NCBI GenBank assembly: GCA_025677825.1
Contig: JAIXMO010000060.1
Location: 62,001 to 126,000 of the forward strand
DNA from: Helicostylum pulchrum
Lineage: Eukaryota > Mucoromycota > Mucoromycetes > Mucorales > Mucoraceae
Length of the DNA: 64,000 nt
Direction: 5' to 3'
The translations under genes were made by a program, and so were the position numbers. How positions within the stretch are numbered: the first letter of the stretch is position 1; the number at the start of each line of letters is the position of its first letter. The notes below the pieces were generated by a model. It made no database searches, was not told the DNA's origin, and saw only the letters and a program-made list of their open reading frames with translations. Below are positions 44,545 to 56,000 of the stretch, one piece after another.

Positions 44545-45805
44545 GTGACAGGTTACCCAGTCAACAGGTATGATAGACTAAAGACTTGGAAAGTCATCTT
44601 TTCGGTTAAACATTTTTTATGTACCAGGAAATATAAAGCTTCCATAAAAGTTACAGTGAAACGACTAAATCGCCGTATGGTGAAAGAAATTTGGGACAAT
44701 ATTAAAGAAAGTAACGCAGTAAAAACTCTGATGGTTCCAAACAATGAGCTTCGATTCTGGTGCAATACCGTTCAAAATAGAAACTCAAAAATCAAAGTAA
44801 GGCCTTTGTACATAAGTATTTAAAACTATATCTGTACTCTCTCAGTATTAATAACCCTTTCATTCTTCAGCTGAAAGATCTGAAGAAAGATAAAGTCAGT
44901 ATAGGTAGGGGAATACGCTTCTGATGAAATAATAGAAAAGTTCAACGAATATATGATTAGTGCCACTATTAGGTACGAAGCTCTCGCACTCAGCAATATT
45001 ATTGTTATAAAAGAAAGTAATGATTACAATAAAGAGATTGAATGACTCTGTTCTCGTTCAACCAGAAGAAAAAGCCAAAGTGATAAATGCTATTAAAAAT
45101 TATGCTTCACACGTTCTTAAGGATTCTGAAACTTTGCTCGATTTACTCTCAAAGTACAAAGAATAGACATCTAAGCCAGTTAAATTATGTCTAGAGATAC
45201 TGAAAAATGTGGACACCGTAATGAATAGTTCATGGGAAACGGATGCGAAGATAAAAGAAGAAGATATATTTATTAGTAGCTTTGTTGACACAGTTATAAC
45301 CAATCCCACATTCAAACAAATACCTCTGGATTTAAAAATGCATGGAAATGGACATTCATTAAAAGAATCAAGACACCGAAAAATAAGGCAAGCAAAGAAG
45401 AATGGTGGTTCTTTAAAAGGATGGAAGGGAAGAATTCTAGATAGATCATTGGAATTACAATTGAATAAAAAATCGCCATATCATGTTTTTTTATGCCAAG
45501 TGAAAACAGTTAGTTCCTCCAAAAGGCATCCTGATCTCGCTAAACTCGGAACTATGTTTAAAGACTTGTTAGACTTTGCCTTAGAGAATGGCGTTGATGA
45601 TGATTATGTTGTATCCGGTCTGCTTACCGAAGGCCCGACTTGTACCATATTTTCGTTGCGTAAACTTATATCAAAGTTATATCACATGGGGCCGATTCGC
45701 TCATTTGACTTGCCAATGAAAGTATTATATGGCGCTTCTAAAAAACAAACAGTTTTTTTCTCTCTGGGTGTTACCCGCTGTCAAGCTTCATATATACTTT
45801 TATGA
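44545..45805 (+). pseudogene. Decayed member of an expanded Mucorales protein family
   Basis: Coding-like segments follow one another but in broken frames. 44545-44820 (MTGYPVNRYDRL ... LMVPNNELRFWCNT) may splice by GTAAGG...TTCAG to a second segment (from 44872). A frame shift occurs near 44905-44915, another after KEIE near 45045, and there is an in-frame TAG at 45163-45165 before the last open stretch to 45805. The C-terminal part (VFLCQVKTVSSSKRHPDLAK, LLDFALENGVDDDYVVSGLL) has the layout of a lineage-specific hypothetical protein family that I recall as abundant in Mucorales genomes. The function of that family is unknown. At least three disabling changes support pseudogene status. Confidence 0.65.
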
Positions 45806-45907
45806 CTGGATATATAATTATCCTTTTTTTAAACATGCAAAAAAAATAAATCATTTCCTTTTTTTTCTTTTTATTGTTTTTTTTTAAAAAAATATATATA
45901 CATTATT

Positions 45908-46230
45908 ATGGAATCAACAAGAAACGATGAAGTAAAAGAGACTGTGGATCGTAAGTAAAAAGTATTTTCGATACCAACAACATTTACTTACGCGTATACA
46001 CTAGTCCTTTTAGAAATGGCGACCTTGTTAAACACTGGTTTAGATCGAGAAACACTTGGCTTATGCGTCTCTTTATGTGAACGAGGAGTGAACCCTGAAG
46101 CTCTTGCAGTAAAGTTATACATATACATATATATTTTATTATGAAACTAAAACTGTATCCTTTTTTTTAGAGTGTTATTAAAGATTTACGTCAACAAGAA
46201 CTTACTGCAACTGAATCAAATACACACTAA
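45908..46230 (+). CDS. MZT1: MZT1/MOZART1, gamma-tubulin complex microprotein
   Basis: Three tiny exons close in phase: 45908-45950, 46014-46108 and 46171-46230; product 65 aa, the same size as the fission-yeast protein. The core [20 protein letters not shown], then [14 protein letters not shown], is an almost exact match to MOZART1. MZT1 binds the N-terminal region of GCP subunits and is needed to recruit or activate the gamma-tubulin complex at microtubule-organising centres. The gene lies in tandem with PNKP, 91 bp apart. Confidence 0.96.
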
Positions 46231-46321
46231 AAAAAAAAAACTATACCGGCAGCTTAATAAAAAAAAAATTTAACAAAAAAAAAAAAAGTTCTTTTTTCTC
46301 TCTCTTTAAACTTTTATCTAA

Positions 46322-47716
46322 ATGAAACGTGAATCAACAGAAGATAAAGATATTATCAAGAAGCAAAAAACCACCAGTTCAAACATTACAACAAAAGTTA
46401 CTACTACAACAAAAACAGAGCACCCGTTTTTTGACATGAAAAAAAGTATCAAATGGGTTCATTCACTTGAAACTGTCTTGATAGCTAAAACAAAGGGGTC
46501 AGAATTCAGCAAGAATAAAGTAGCTGCGTTTGATTTAGATGGTACACTTATTACCACCAAAAGTGGAAACACGTATGCTAAAAATGAAAGTGATTGGAAG
46601 TGGTGGCATGCAAGTGTACCTCAAAAGTTGAAATCATTACATAATGAAGGGTAAAAAAAAAAAAAACTATTCTGCGTAACTTTTTTTTTATATGCTTACT
46701 GAAAAAGATATATACAGATTTAAAATTGTTCTCTTTTCAAATCAAAATGGATTAAACTCTGATAAGAAAATTAATAGCTTTAAATATAAAATTGAGACTA
46801 TATTAGACCAAGTAGAAATACCCGTCATCTTTTTAGGCGCTTTGAAAAAAGACAGGTACCGTAAACCAATGACAGGTATGTGGAATTGGTTTGTAGAGAA
46901 CAACCAAGAACCTATCGATAAATCACTTTGCTTTTATGTTGGTGATGCAGCAGGCAGACAAGCCAATTGGAAACCAAACTATAAAAAAGATCATTCTTGC
47001 TGTGATCGTAAGTTTGCCGACAACATACAAATTGATTTCTTTACTCCCGAAGAGTTCTTTTTAAATGAACCAAAAGCAGAATTTAACTGGGTTGGATTTC
47101 ATCCTAAACAACATCTGGCTCTTGATGGTAAATATAATGAATACATCCTAATGTAAATTTATATATATATATATATTAATGTGCATATGATATAGTACCT
47201 CTTTATACACCAGATACACCTCTTGTCGTAAAAGATCCCGAATTGATTATTTGTGTAGGATATCCAGCCAGTGGCAAAAGCAGTTTCGTAAAGACACATA
47301 TTTTACCTCACGGGTATGTCTATGTTAATCAAGATACGTTAAAGACACGAGATAAATGTGTCAAGATGTGTAAAGAAGCTTTATCGCAAGGAAAATTAGT
47401 TGTTGTTGATAACACAAATCCCGAAGCCTCCACACGTAATTTATATATCAAATTAGCAAAAGATGCCAATGTACCTGTACGATGCTTTTACTTTGGAGAT
47501 AATGAAGATTTAGCTCAACATAATAATTATTATAGAGCGTTATATAAGTCAGAAGAAAAGAGAGATGTACTTAGTATCATTGCTTATCGTACATTTAAAT
47601 CAAAGTTGCAAGAACCTACAGTACAAGAAGGATATACGGAAGTAAAACGTATTCAATTCAAGTTTAGTTCTTCTTCTAAACAAGATACAGATGCTTGGTC
47701 CCAATGGTGGGTTTAA
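46322..47716 (+). CDS. PNKP: Polynucleotide kinase 3'-phosphatase
   Basis: Three exons close in phase: 46322-46650, 46718-47127 and 47196-47716; product 419 aa. The N terminus is Lys/Thr-rich and has no FHA domain, as in fission-yeast Pnk1. The HAD-type phosphatase domain begins VAAFDLDGTLITT (catalytic Asp71 and Asp73), followed by IVLFSNQNG and FYVGDAAGR. The 5'-kinase domain has the P-loop GYPASGKSS (268-276) and VVVDNTNPEASTR. The enzyme repairs DNA ends by removing 3'-phosphates and phosphorylating 5'-hydroxyls in single-strand-break repair. Both domains look complete, unlike budding yeast Tpp1, which lacks the kinase. Confidence 0.96.
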
Positions 47717-47902
47717 TAATAAAATACTTTTTTTTTGTTCAACTTTTGAATGGGACATAGTTTTATTGTACGTAAAGAATTTTTAAAATGTAAACCAGGA
47801 AAAAAAAAAAAGAGGAAAAAAAAACTCAATAGAGTAAGGGAACATAAAAAACGATTATTTGTGTGGTAAAAGCAGTATTAAAAAAAAAGAAAAAAAAGGA
47901 GA

Positions 47903-49533
47903 TTACTCTGGTGTTTGTGGTTGAGGAGTATAGTTTCTGTTATAATCTTCATCGACTTCACGTCCTCTGCCTCTTCCACGCCCTACTCCTCTTACTCCTC
48001 CTCTTCCTCGTCCACGTCCACGAGCTCTACTACTGCCACGGTCACCACGACCACGACCACCGCGACCTCTACCACGACCGGGACTATCATCTCTGTTTCT
48101 CCAATTATCATTATCAGAGGACACTCTGGTATCATGTGATTCTACCGCAGCTGAAGATGTACTTTCTTCTATCACATTTTTTGAATCCCAAGCACGATCT
48201 ATTTTTTACATTGGTAACTTTTTTTTTTTTTTTTCTGTGCACACACATTTTTTTAAATTGTATTTTTACCTGTGGCATTATCCCAGTTTTGAACTTGGAC
48301 TTGACTATCAATAGAACTCCAACCATTATTATCTGCTTCTTGTTGAGTCGAACCTTTTGATTCGCTCTCCTTTTCCCAACTATCGAAAGTAACTTGTTGA
48401 GAGTTATCTGGTGTTTCAATATCCCAAGAAGTTGCGTCTTTTGTAGCATCCGTTTTATTGTCGTCATTTGCAGCGTTTGTTCCATTATCGTTTGGTGTTG
48501 TGTTTTTTACAGTGTTTGTTTCACTTTCCAAAGAATGTGTGTCTTTTGTAGTGGCATTTACTTCATTATCACAAGCGTCTGCTGCAGAAGTTGTATCCAA
48601 TTTATCTGAATCAATAATTGGATTTGATGTAGATTCAATCACGGGTTCCAATGCAAGCTCTTCAGAATTTGTAGATTCTGGTGTACGAGTTTTGTCTACT
48701 ACAAGGTCTTGCTTAGGTACCATACCTTCAAACTGAATTACAGAATAAACTTGATTATTATTATTTACACTTTCTGTACGTTCAACTGTGTTATCCCAAA
48801 TATGCTGTAAAAATTCCTTGATTTGTTTAAATGTGGTTGTATCAGATTCTTCAATTAAATCATTGGAACCATGCTCCAACTTTTTTAATAATTCTCTGAT
48901 TTTGTGTCTTTTTTGCTCTTTTACTTGAGTTGATGGATCTTTTGCATAGTAAACTGCGGCACCGATTATTTGATCACACAGGCCACTTACACTTTGTAAA
49001 GAAGGTGCCTGCTCAATACAGTTGTAAAGTCCAAGTTGACCAAGTCGCATTAAATACAGTACTTGTAAAAACAAAAACATTTGTGTTTCTTCTCTTTGTT
49101 TAATCTCATTTTCCGTAATCGAGTTTAATTGTTGTACTTTACTTGACATGGTTTGTTCGGTCTATTAAAAGTAAATGTGTAAGTTATGCAAAAATATATC
49201 AGTTTAAAATTTTTTTTAGAATAAAAAAAAAAAACTTACAAGCTTAACAAGAGTATTTTGATAACGTTCAAGACAAGCTCTTGTAATAGCTAATTGTGTT
49301 TCTTCGTCAGTTGTTAACTCTTGTTTTGACTCCAATAAAGTCTACATAAACTTTTTTTGTTAAGGGTGTTTTCTTTTATATATTCATATATATATATTTT
49401 TTGTTCTTACTAATTCTTCTTGTAAGCTATTTATTTCTTTTTGAACACATTCAATATAAGGATGAACGGTATTGCTCGACTTCTTTTTTGAATGCTTTTT
49501 TGAACTTTTCGCTTTGATTGTTGATTTAGTCAT
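47903..49533 (-). CDS. Caprin-like coiled-coil protein with RGG box
   Basis: Four exons close in phase: 49533-49411, 49341-49240, 49161-48270 and 48198-47903; product 470 aa. The N terminus is Lys-rich, followed by a coiled coil (HPYIECVQKEINSLQEEL ... RYQNTLVKL) whose spacing resembles the first homology region of caprin-1. A helical domain (FLFLQVLYLMRLGQLGLYN ... FLQHIWDNTVE) sits where caprin has its dimerisation domain. A long disordered Asn/Asp/Thr/Ser region leads to a C-terminal RGG/GRG box of about 50 residues. Caprins are cytoplasmic RNP and stress-granule proteins. The resemblance is by architecture and weak sequence, so the family call is tentative. Confidence 0.6.
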
Positions 49534-49748
49534 TTCGCAATTACAAAAAAAAAAGTACTATTTGATGGGAAAGAAGATTTATTTTCAAATACGCGTTGGT
49601 TTTTCTGTAAGTAGCCTTTTTTTTTTCCCCGCAAGCCACTTTGTGAGGTAACCCTTACTTGAAAGACCGATATATTTTCTTATTTAGGGCAGAACTTTCG
49701 TATTTTTTTCCCCTTCTTTTTGTCTTTCTACACAAAAATCAAAATAAA
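49534..49748. promoter_or_regulatory. Bidirectional promoter, caprin-like / glycosyltransferase
   Basis: About 215 bp separate two divergent start codons. T-rich runs lie at 49618-49626 and 49699-49719. No individual site was identified. Confidence 0.5.
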
Positions 49749-50983
49749 ATGGCTTTAATAGACAAACGAAAAGGCCTGTTTATAGCAGCAATTTTATTAA
49801 TTTTATCTTCCTTTGTCTACTTGACTCATCTCTATAGTCATTCAACATCTAGAGTTGCAGACTCAAGTTATCTAAGTGACGAACAAACATTTTTTGACAC
49901 ATCAAATCAAACAACTGATTCTATACCACCACCAATACAAGAATGTCAATGTGAACAAGAAAAAGAAATTGCAGTAGTAGAAGAAGAAGAAACTGCTAAT
50001 AAACCATGGATTGAAATACCAGATACATTACCTGCACCACCAAAGGAACTATTAAAGAAGATCAATGCCAATTTATTAGAAGATCGAATACTGATTATCG
50101 CTACAGCAAATTACGGTATGCGTAATCATGTTTATAATTGGATTGAATCATTACATCGCACAGGCCAAGAAAAGTTCTTAATATTTTGTTTTGATCAAAA
50201 GCTATACGATCATTTAAGCTTAACTGGTTACGGAGATAGAGCATCCTTAATACCAGATATTTGGTTTCACCAACAAGTAGAAGCAGAATTCAAGACGTAT
50301 TTTAGTCAAGAGTATCGAGTGATTACACATTCTAAAACACTAGTAGTACAGCAATTACTTTATCTCGATATTAATGTATTCTTTTCTGATGTTGATATTG
50401 TATGGTTAAGACCTCGTATAGTAGAATATGTAAACACCTTTTTACAGATTAGACCAGAGACACACGTTTTATTTCAGCAAGAAGGTTTCAACCAGCAAGA
50501 AATCAATTCTGGTTTTTACCTTATGAGAGCTACAATTGAAATGAAACAATTGTTGGCTGAAACTATTCGTATACAAGATACAGTCGAAGGTAAAACTCAA
50601 CAAGGTTCGATGAATGATGCTTTGAATAACCTTAACATGGATCTCCGAACTACTTGCGTCGTTTTACTTGATGTCTTACATTTTCCAAATGGGTTTGTTT
50701 ACTACACTCATGATTTACCAAACAAACATGGTATCAAGCCATTTATAGTGCATGCAAATTACCTTGTAAGTTTTGTAATCTCTCTTTGTATCTTTCTTTC
50801 TTTATATTAACCTTTTTCATTACTATTATTACATAGATTGGTGAAGATAAGAAACAAAAGTTAATTGATAGTGATTTTTGGTATATTAATGATACTTGGC
50901 TGGACCAAATAGACGCTAAATTAGAAAAACAGATGGCAAAAAAGACTGCAGTAAACAAGAAAAAGAAGCCTGCTTCTAATTAA
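49749..50983 (+). CDS. Type II membrane nucleotide-sugar transferase (GT77-like)
   Basis: Two exons, 49749-50765 and 50837-50983, in phase 0; product 387 aa. A short cytosolic tail (MALIDKRKG) precedes a single signal-anchor (LFIAAILLILSSFVYLTHLY, about 10-29), then a Ser/Thr/Glu-rich stem. The catalytic domain starts near residue 105 and contains the DxD motif in FFSDVDIVWLRP (Asp214, Asp216). INSGFYLMRAT and QGSMNDALNN follow, as in nucleotide-diphospho-sugar transferase (GT77-like) proteins. A Golgi lumenal enzyme adding sugar to glycoprotein or cell-wall glycan is inferred; donor and acceptor are unknown. The C-terminal tail is Lys-rich. Start 49749 gives the normal type II topology. Confidence 0.88.
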
Positions 50984-52200
50984 AGAACCTTTTTCTTACA
51001 GTCTATTTCTGCGTATTTATATAATCACTTTCTTAATCACTTTCTTTCTGTACAGTATTCCCCCCCCCCCCCCCTTATCTTCAAGAAACTAATAAAAATA
51101 AAAAAATCTTGTTGGTAATGTTTCACCAGGTACAAGTTTAATCTTTCAAAACATGGGCTTCCCTTAGTGCCGTACCTTTTTTAACTCGCGTCACATGTCC
51201 TTATTCATTTTAATGACCTTTTTTTTTTTGTTTAAGCATCTATACATGTGGTTGTGCCATATTTTCGGGTTTTTTTTATACAAGTGCTTCTTGGGTAATC
51301 TGGGACGTGTAACGTGAATAACTTTAAATATTATTTTTTAAATCTCCTCTCTTTCAGTGATAATTATGTTACCACTTTGTTATTGGGCCTCTCCTTCTTT
51401 TTATGTCCATATATGGGCTATTTTGCTATATAAATTTTCGCTTATTTACATCTTTTAATATCTGCAAATAACAAAAAAGATAGAAAGGGAATCTATTTTC
51501 GTTATACTATTTATTTTAAGCCCACCCTTCTTTTTTTCTTCTTCTTCTTCTTCTTCTTCTTCTTCCAAGATGCCTTTTTTTCTTTGTCTTTTTTTTTTTT
51601 TTTCATTATCAAAAGGTTTAGACTGTAACCCGTTGTGAAACCAGTTTTCTACTTAATTAATTCGTAAAGAGGCTTCGAATATTTCTTGAGCAGCGTAATT
51701 TAGCGCAGTCATTTTTTTCTGTTATAATCAGGTGTCAGGGCTGTTTATTTGAACGGTTGCGGCAAAACGCCTACAGAATTATTTTTTATTTGTTTTTCTC
51801 AACATTCTACACCAGAATTTAGAATTTTCGAACTTTGTTTCACAAAAGAAAAAATAGAGCTAAAAATTTCGTCATAAGCTTAAAATATTGTGTTTTTCAT
51901 ATTAAAAAAAAACGAGCGTATAAAAAAGAGAGAGAGAGAAAGGGGCTGTACCTTTTTGTTGTAAAACTCGTTTTTTTTTTAATACGATCGTTACTAGTTT
52001 ATTACAAGATGTAAAAAACAAAACTTTAAATATTTCCTTTCCGCTATTTAAATAATCGTATTATATAACAACCAAAAGACATGCTTACAACGCAACTCGT
52101 GTTATCTTTAATTAAGGGAGAGAGAGATGGGAACTATATAGTTGCCCTGAAATTACCAGACCTGTATAACCAAAAAAAAAAAAAAACTACACACTAATTT
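50984..52200. other. Intergenic region, no gene seen
   Basis: About 1.2 kb of AT-rich sequence downstream of the glycosyltransferase. It contains a C14 run at 51061-51074 and a (CTT)n tract at 51538-51565. No coding sequence or RNA gene is supported. Confidence 0.55.
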
Positions 52201-52780
52201 GATTAGTACAAGTTTGCGCAGGCAGTCTAAGCTTTCTTAAAAAAAAAACACGTTTGGTATTTTACCGATTATCCTTCAGGCTTTTGTGTATGCTTAATTA
52301 TCTTGATCTCGGAAAAATATAAAAAAAAAACTCGGTAAAACCCTTTTGCGGGGGAACTTTCAATTACACTATGCCATTTCTGTCAGACATCAAAAAAATA
52401 TGTACATATTTGAGAGTACTATGTATTAATTTCTAAGGGGAATCGGTCCGAGATAGAACAAATCCCCCTTTACTTTCTTTGTTTTATAAATTTGTATAAT
52501 CAATACTTTTTTTTTTTAACAAAGTAGCTTACAAAGAAAAAAGTCCCAGAACCTTTTTCTTAAAAAGAATAGCCAGGGTGTCACACCTAAAATGTATTTT
52601 AGTAGCCACTATTCAGTTAAAAAATCGATGGCCCAATGTACGAATAAAAACAATATAGTTTTTAAAACATAAAGTGTATTAAAAGAATAAAAACGACTGT
52701 GCGTAAAACAGAAAAAAATATGCACACTTTTTTTTCTGTTTTTTTTTTATTCAAGCAACAAAGAATTGACTGCAGAGTAA
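52201..52780 (+). repeat. Diverged noncoding duplication, copy 1
   Basis: This segment matches 60492-61055 in the same orientation. Shared blocks include GTACAAGTTTGC, TTTCTAAGGGGAATC, GATAGAACAAAT and AAAATCGATGGC, separated by substitutions and small indels. There is no ORF, no terminal inverted repeat and no TG...CA ends. Copy 2 lies 8.3 kb away, beyond MET5. The origin is unknown; an old segmental duplication or an uncharacterised repeat family is possible. Confidence 0.75.
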
Positions 52781-53082
52781 AATTTAAGCGGGGAGATTCC
52801 ATATCTCTATTGCACTTATTTAACCCTTCGCTTTTCCTCCCTTACTCTTTCTCTTTTATACTTTTTACGGTAGGTATCTTATTATTTTGTTTTTTATACG
52901 TAACAATTGCTATCAAAAAGGAGATTATGGGGGAGAAGTGCTACGAAAGGGTGCATAATATATATATTAAAAAACAGAGAACATTAATCACAAAAAAATA
53001 AATACACATTTCGGATTTTCTACTTCTTTTATGACACCAGATGTATTTACACATTAAAATTTATTAGACGTAGTGAAAATAT
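52781..53082. other. Downstream region of MET5, no gene seen
   Basis: About 300 bp containing the 3' end of MET5. An overlapping plus-strand ORF (52699-53001) is hydrophobic low-complexity translation of T-rich DNA and is rejected. Confidence 0.5.
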
Positions 53083-56000
53083 TTACTGGGACATAGTAGT
53101 TTCTTTAATGTATCCAGCTCGAATAACCCAATCACCAAACGCTTCGTTTTCGTTCCTTTCTAATGCATATCTTTTAATCATGGGCTTGACTTCATTTAAA
53201 ATACCTTCCTCTCGCAAATTTTCCAAGTAAAGCTTATTAAGGCGCTCACCTTTCTTGCTACCACCTAAATACATATTATAAGTATCAGGAGCTTTCCCCA
53301 CAAAGGCCATCTCAGCCAGATAAGGACGAGAGCACCCGTTAGGACATCCAGTCATACGAGTTACAATAGAATCCTCTCGGAGACCTGCTTCCTCCATAGT
53401 ATCTTCTAATAAACTAATTAGCTGAGGTAAGTAACGTTCCGATTCAGCCATAGCCAAACCGCAAGTAGGAAGAGCGACACATGCCATTGACGTCTTTCTA
53501 ATACCAGTAAAAGAAAGATTGTCAAGTTTAAACTTAGCCAAATGTGCCTTGGTTTTTTCCAAATCAGATTCAGGAATATTACAAATAATTAAATTCTGGT
53601 TAGGAGTTAATCGAAATTCGCCTTTATGAAATCTAGCTAGCTCACGAAGACCTGATTTGCAACGGAATTCAGGAGAATCTTTTACACGGCCGTTTTCAAT
53701 AAACATACAAAAATTCCAAGTCTCACATAAGCCTTTCGTCCAGCCATAACGGTCAATGTTATCATCAAAAGAAAATGGTCTTGCCTTCTCAAATTTAACA
53801 CCACTTTTTTCTTCAATTTCTTTTTTAATAAAAGCTACACCAAACTTATCGACAGTATACTTGAATCGAGCATTTTTTCGGTTTATACGATCACCACGGT
53901 CACGCTGTGTAAGAACAACAGCTTTAGTTATCTCCACAGCTGCATTAGCCGGGATATAACCAATTAATGTAGCCGTACGAGGGTACGTTTTCTTATTACC
54001 ATGTGTCATACCCATCCCACCTCCAATTAATACGTTGTAGCCAGTTATCATTCTAGTGTTTGTATCTACAATAGCGATGTACCCAAGATCATGAGCATAA
54101 ACATCGACATCATTGTTTGGAGGTACAGCTATGACAACCTTAAATTTCTGTGGCAGGTAAGTAGGACCATAAAGGGGCTCAAAGTCTTGAATCGCCTTAC
54201 CAGCAACCATACTATTATTAAGCCAAATTTCATGATACGCGCTTGTCTTGGGGGATAATATATCAACTAATTCCTTAACGAGAGTTTGAACCTGTCCATG
54301 AATTTCAGGAATTTCCGTGATCGGAGTACTCATTATATTACGACAAACATCACCGCCAGTACCAAGAGTAGAAAGCAAACTCTTGTTAATAGCACGTATA
54401 GAAGAACGTACATTTTTCTTGAGAACCCCATGAAGCTGGAATGATTGACGTGTAGTTAATTTTAATGTCTTATTACCAAACTTATTTGAAACATCGTCCA
54501 TGGCAATCCATTGCTTTGAAGTAGCAACCCCTCCTGGGGTCCGAACGCGAATCATAAAACTATAGGCTTTTTCGAGACCTTGTTTTTTACGTTCTTCTCG
54601 TAGGTCGCGATCGTCTTGAGCATAAGCACCATGGAATTTGATCAGCTTTTGTGTAATCTCACTGATAGCACCAGTAGAATAACTGACTAATTCTTTAGCA
54701 ATATCTCCGCGAAGATAGTTGGAATCAATTTTCATTTGATCATCAGTATAAATAGGTTCTTTTTCTTCTTCGGTACCTGTATCTTTGATATTAAGCGCTT
54801 TCCAAAGAGCTGGTAACCAGGTAGATAACCCCGTTTGAAATCCATCATCGTCTTGATCATCACCTAAACCAAGGCTTACAAGTTTAGATGCTCCTAAAAC
54901 CTCAAACTTGGCATCTAAAAGTTTGCCGGGACGGTTATAAAAAGCAACATCCTCCTTACGAGGCCAATAATGACTATCGCCTAAACCAAACACTGCAATA
55001 TTTACTTCTAAGAGATTGATATCTCCAACAACTAAGTTATTCAGAGATTTCCAAAATTCTCGAGCATTAAATGGCATCTCTCCTTGGCCTGTTGTAGAAC
55101 ATATAATAACAAGATTAGATTCATTTGCTAGTTCGGTTATATCACCATAATCGTCCATGGCCATCATTTTTACTTGGGCTCCTTTCAATTTAGCACGTGC
55201 AGCTATTTTCCTAGCAACACTTTCGCCATTACCATTGTCTGATCCAAACAAGACAGTAAGTGGAGGCCCTTGACTAGAGCTCATACCAGATATTAATCGA
55301 GCGTAATCAGCACGAGCTTTACTTTTTAACTTATAATGTCTATTTTTAGTATCCTATTTAACACGTAAGTAAAAATGAAAAAAAAAAAAAAGTATACCAG
55401 TTTATACCTACGTTTTCTAGAGAGCTAACAAGAGTATTTGAAATATCAGGGTGACTTGATACTAATTGAGTTAAATAATTTTCGCGAGCTAAAAATGCTT
55501 CTAAATCTTTCTTGATGCGTTGCGAATACAAAGTAAACATCTCTTCACCTTTTGCTTCCAGAACTGGGTTCCAGCAATAAAGAGGCCATGCCCCATTGTC
55601 AACACTAATCTTTGTCTCCTTTAGTGTCGCTATAGGATCAGGTAAATCTGAAGTCTGAGGTAAGTACGCTAGTACAATGGATGTTCCTTTATAAGCATCG
55701 GCTTCTATTAATGCCTGAAGAACGCCTGTATACGAAGAATAAAGTGCGACCGATGCGACATATACAGAACCATAGTTCATAGCGTAAAGTCCAATATCTT
55801 TTTTTCTTTGTTCACGCTCCGTCTGACTAGAATAAGGTGTTGTATCTACGATCAATATATTGACATTTTCTCCAGATGTTATAATATGATGAAGTCCAGA
55901 TAACCCCAGATCAAAACCCCAAGTGTCTGAGCCCACAAGCCAATTTGAAGTTTCATACAACAATTCCTCCTTCGACAATAGCGATGGAAATGATGGCAAT

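Noticed and set aside
47863..48360. Plus-strand His/Tyr-rich ORF
   Set aside because: Antisense of the RGG box of the caprin-like gene.
52699..53001. Plus-strand 100-codon hydrophobic ORF
   Set aside because: Low-complexity translation of T-rich DNA overlapping the end of a repeat copy.
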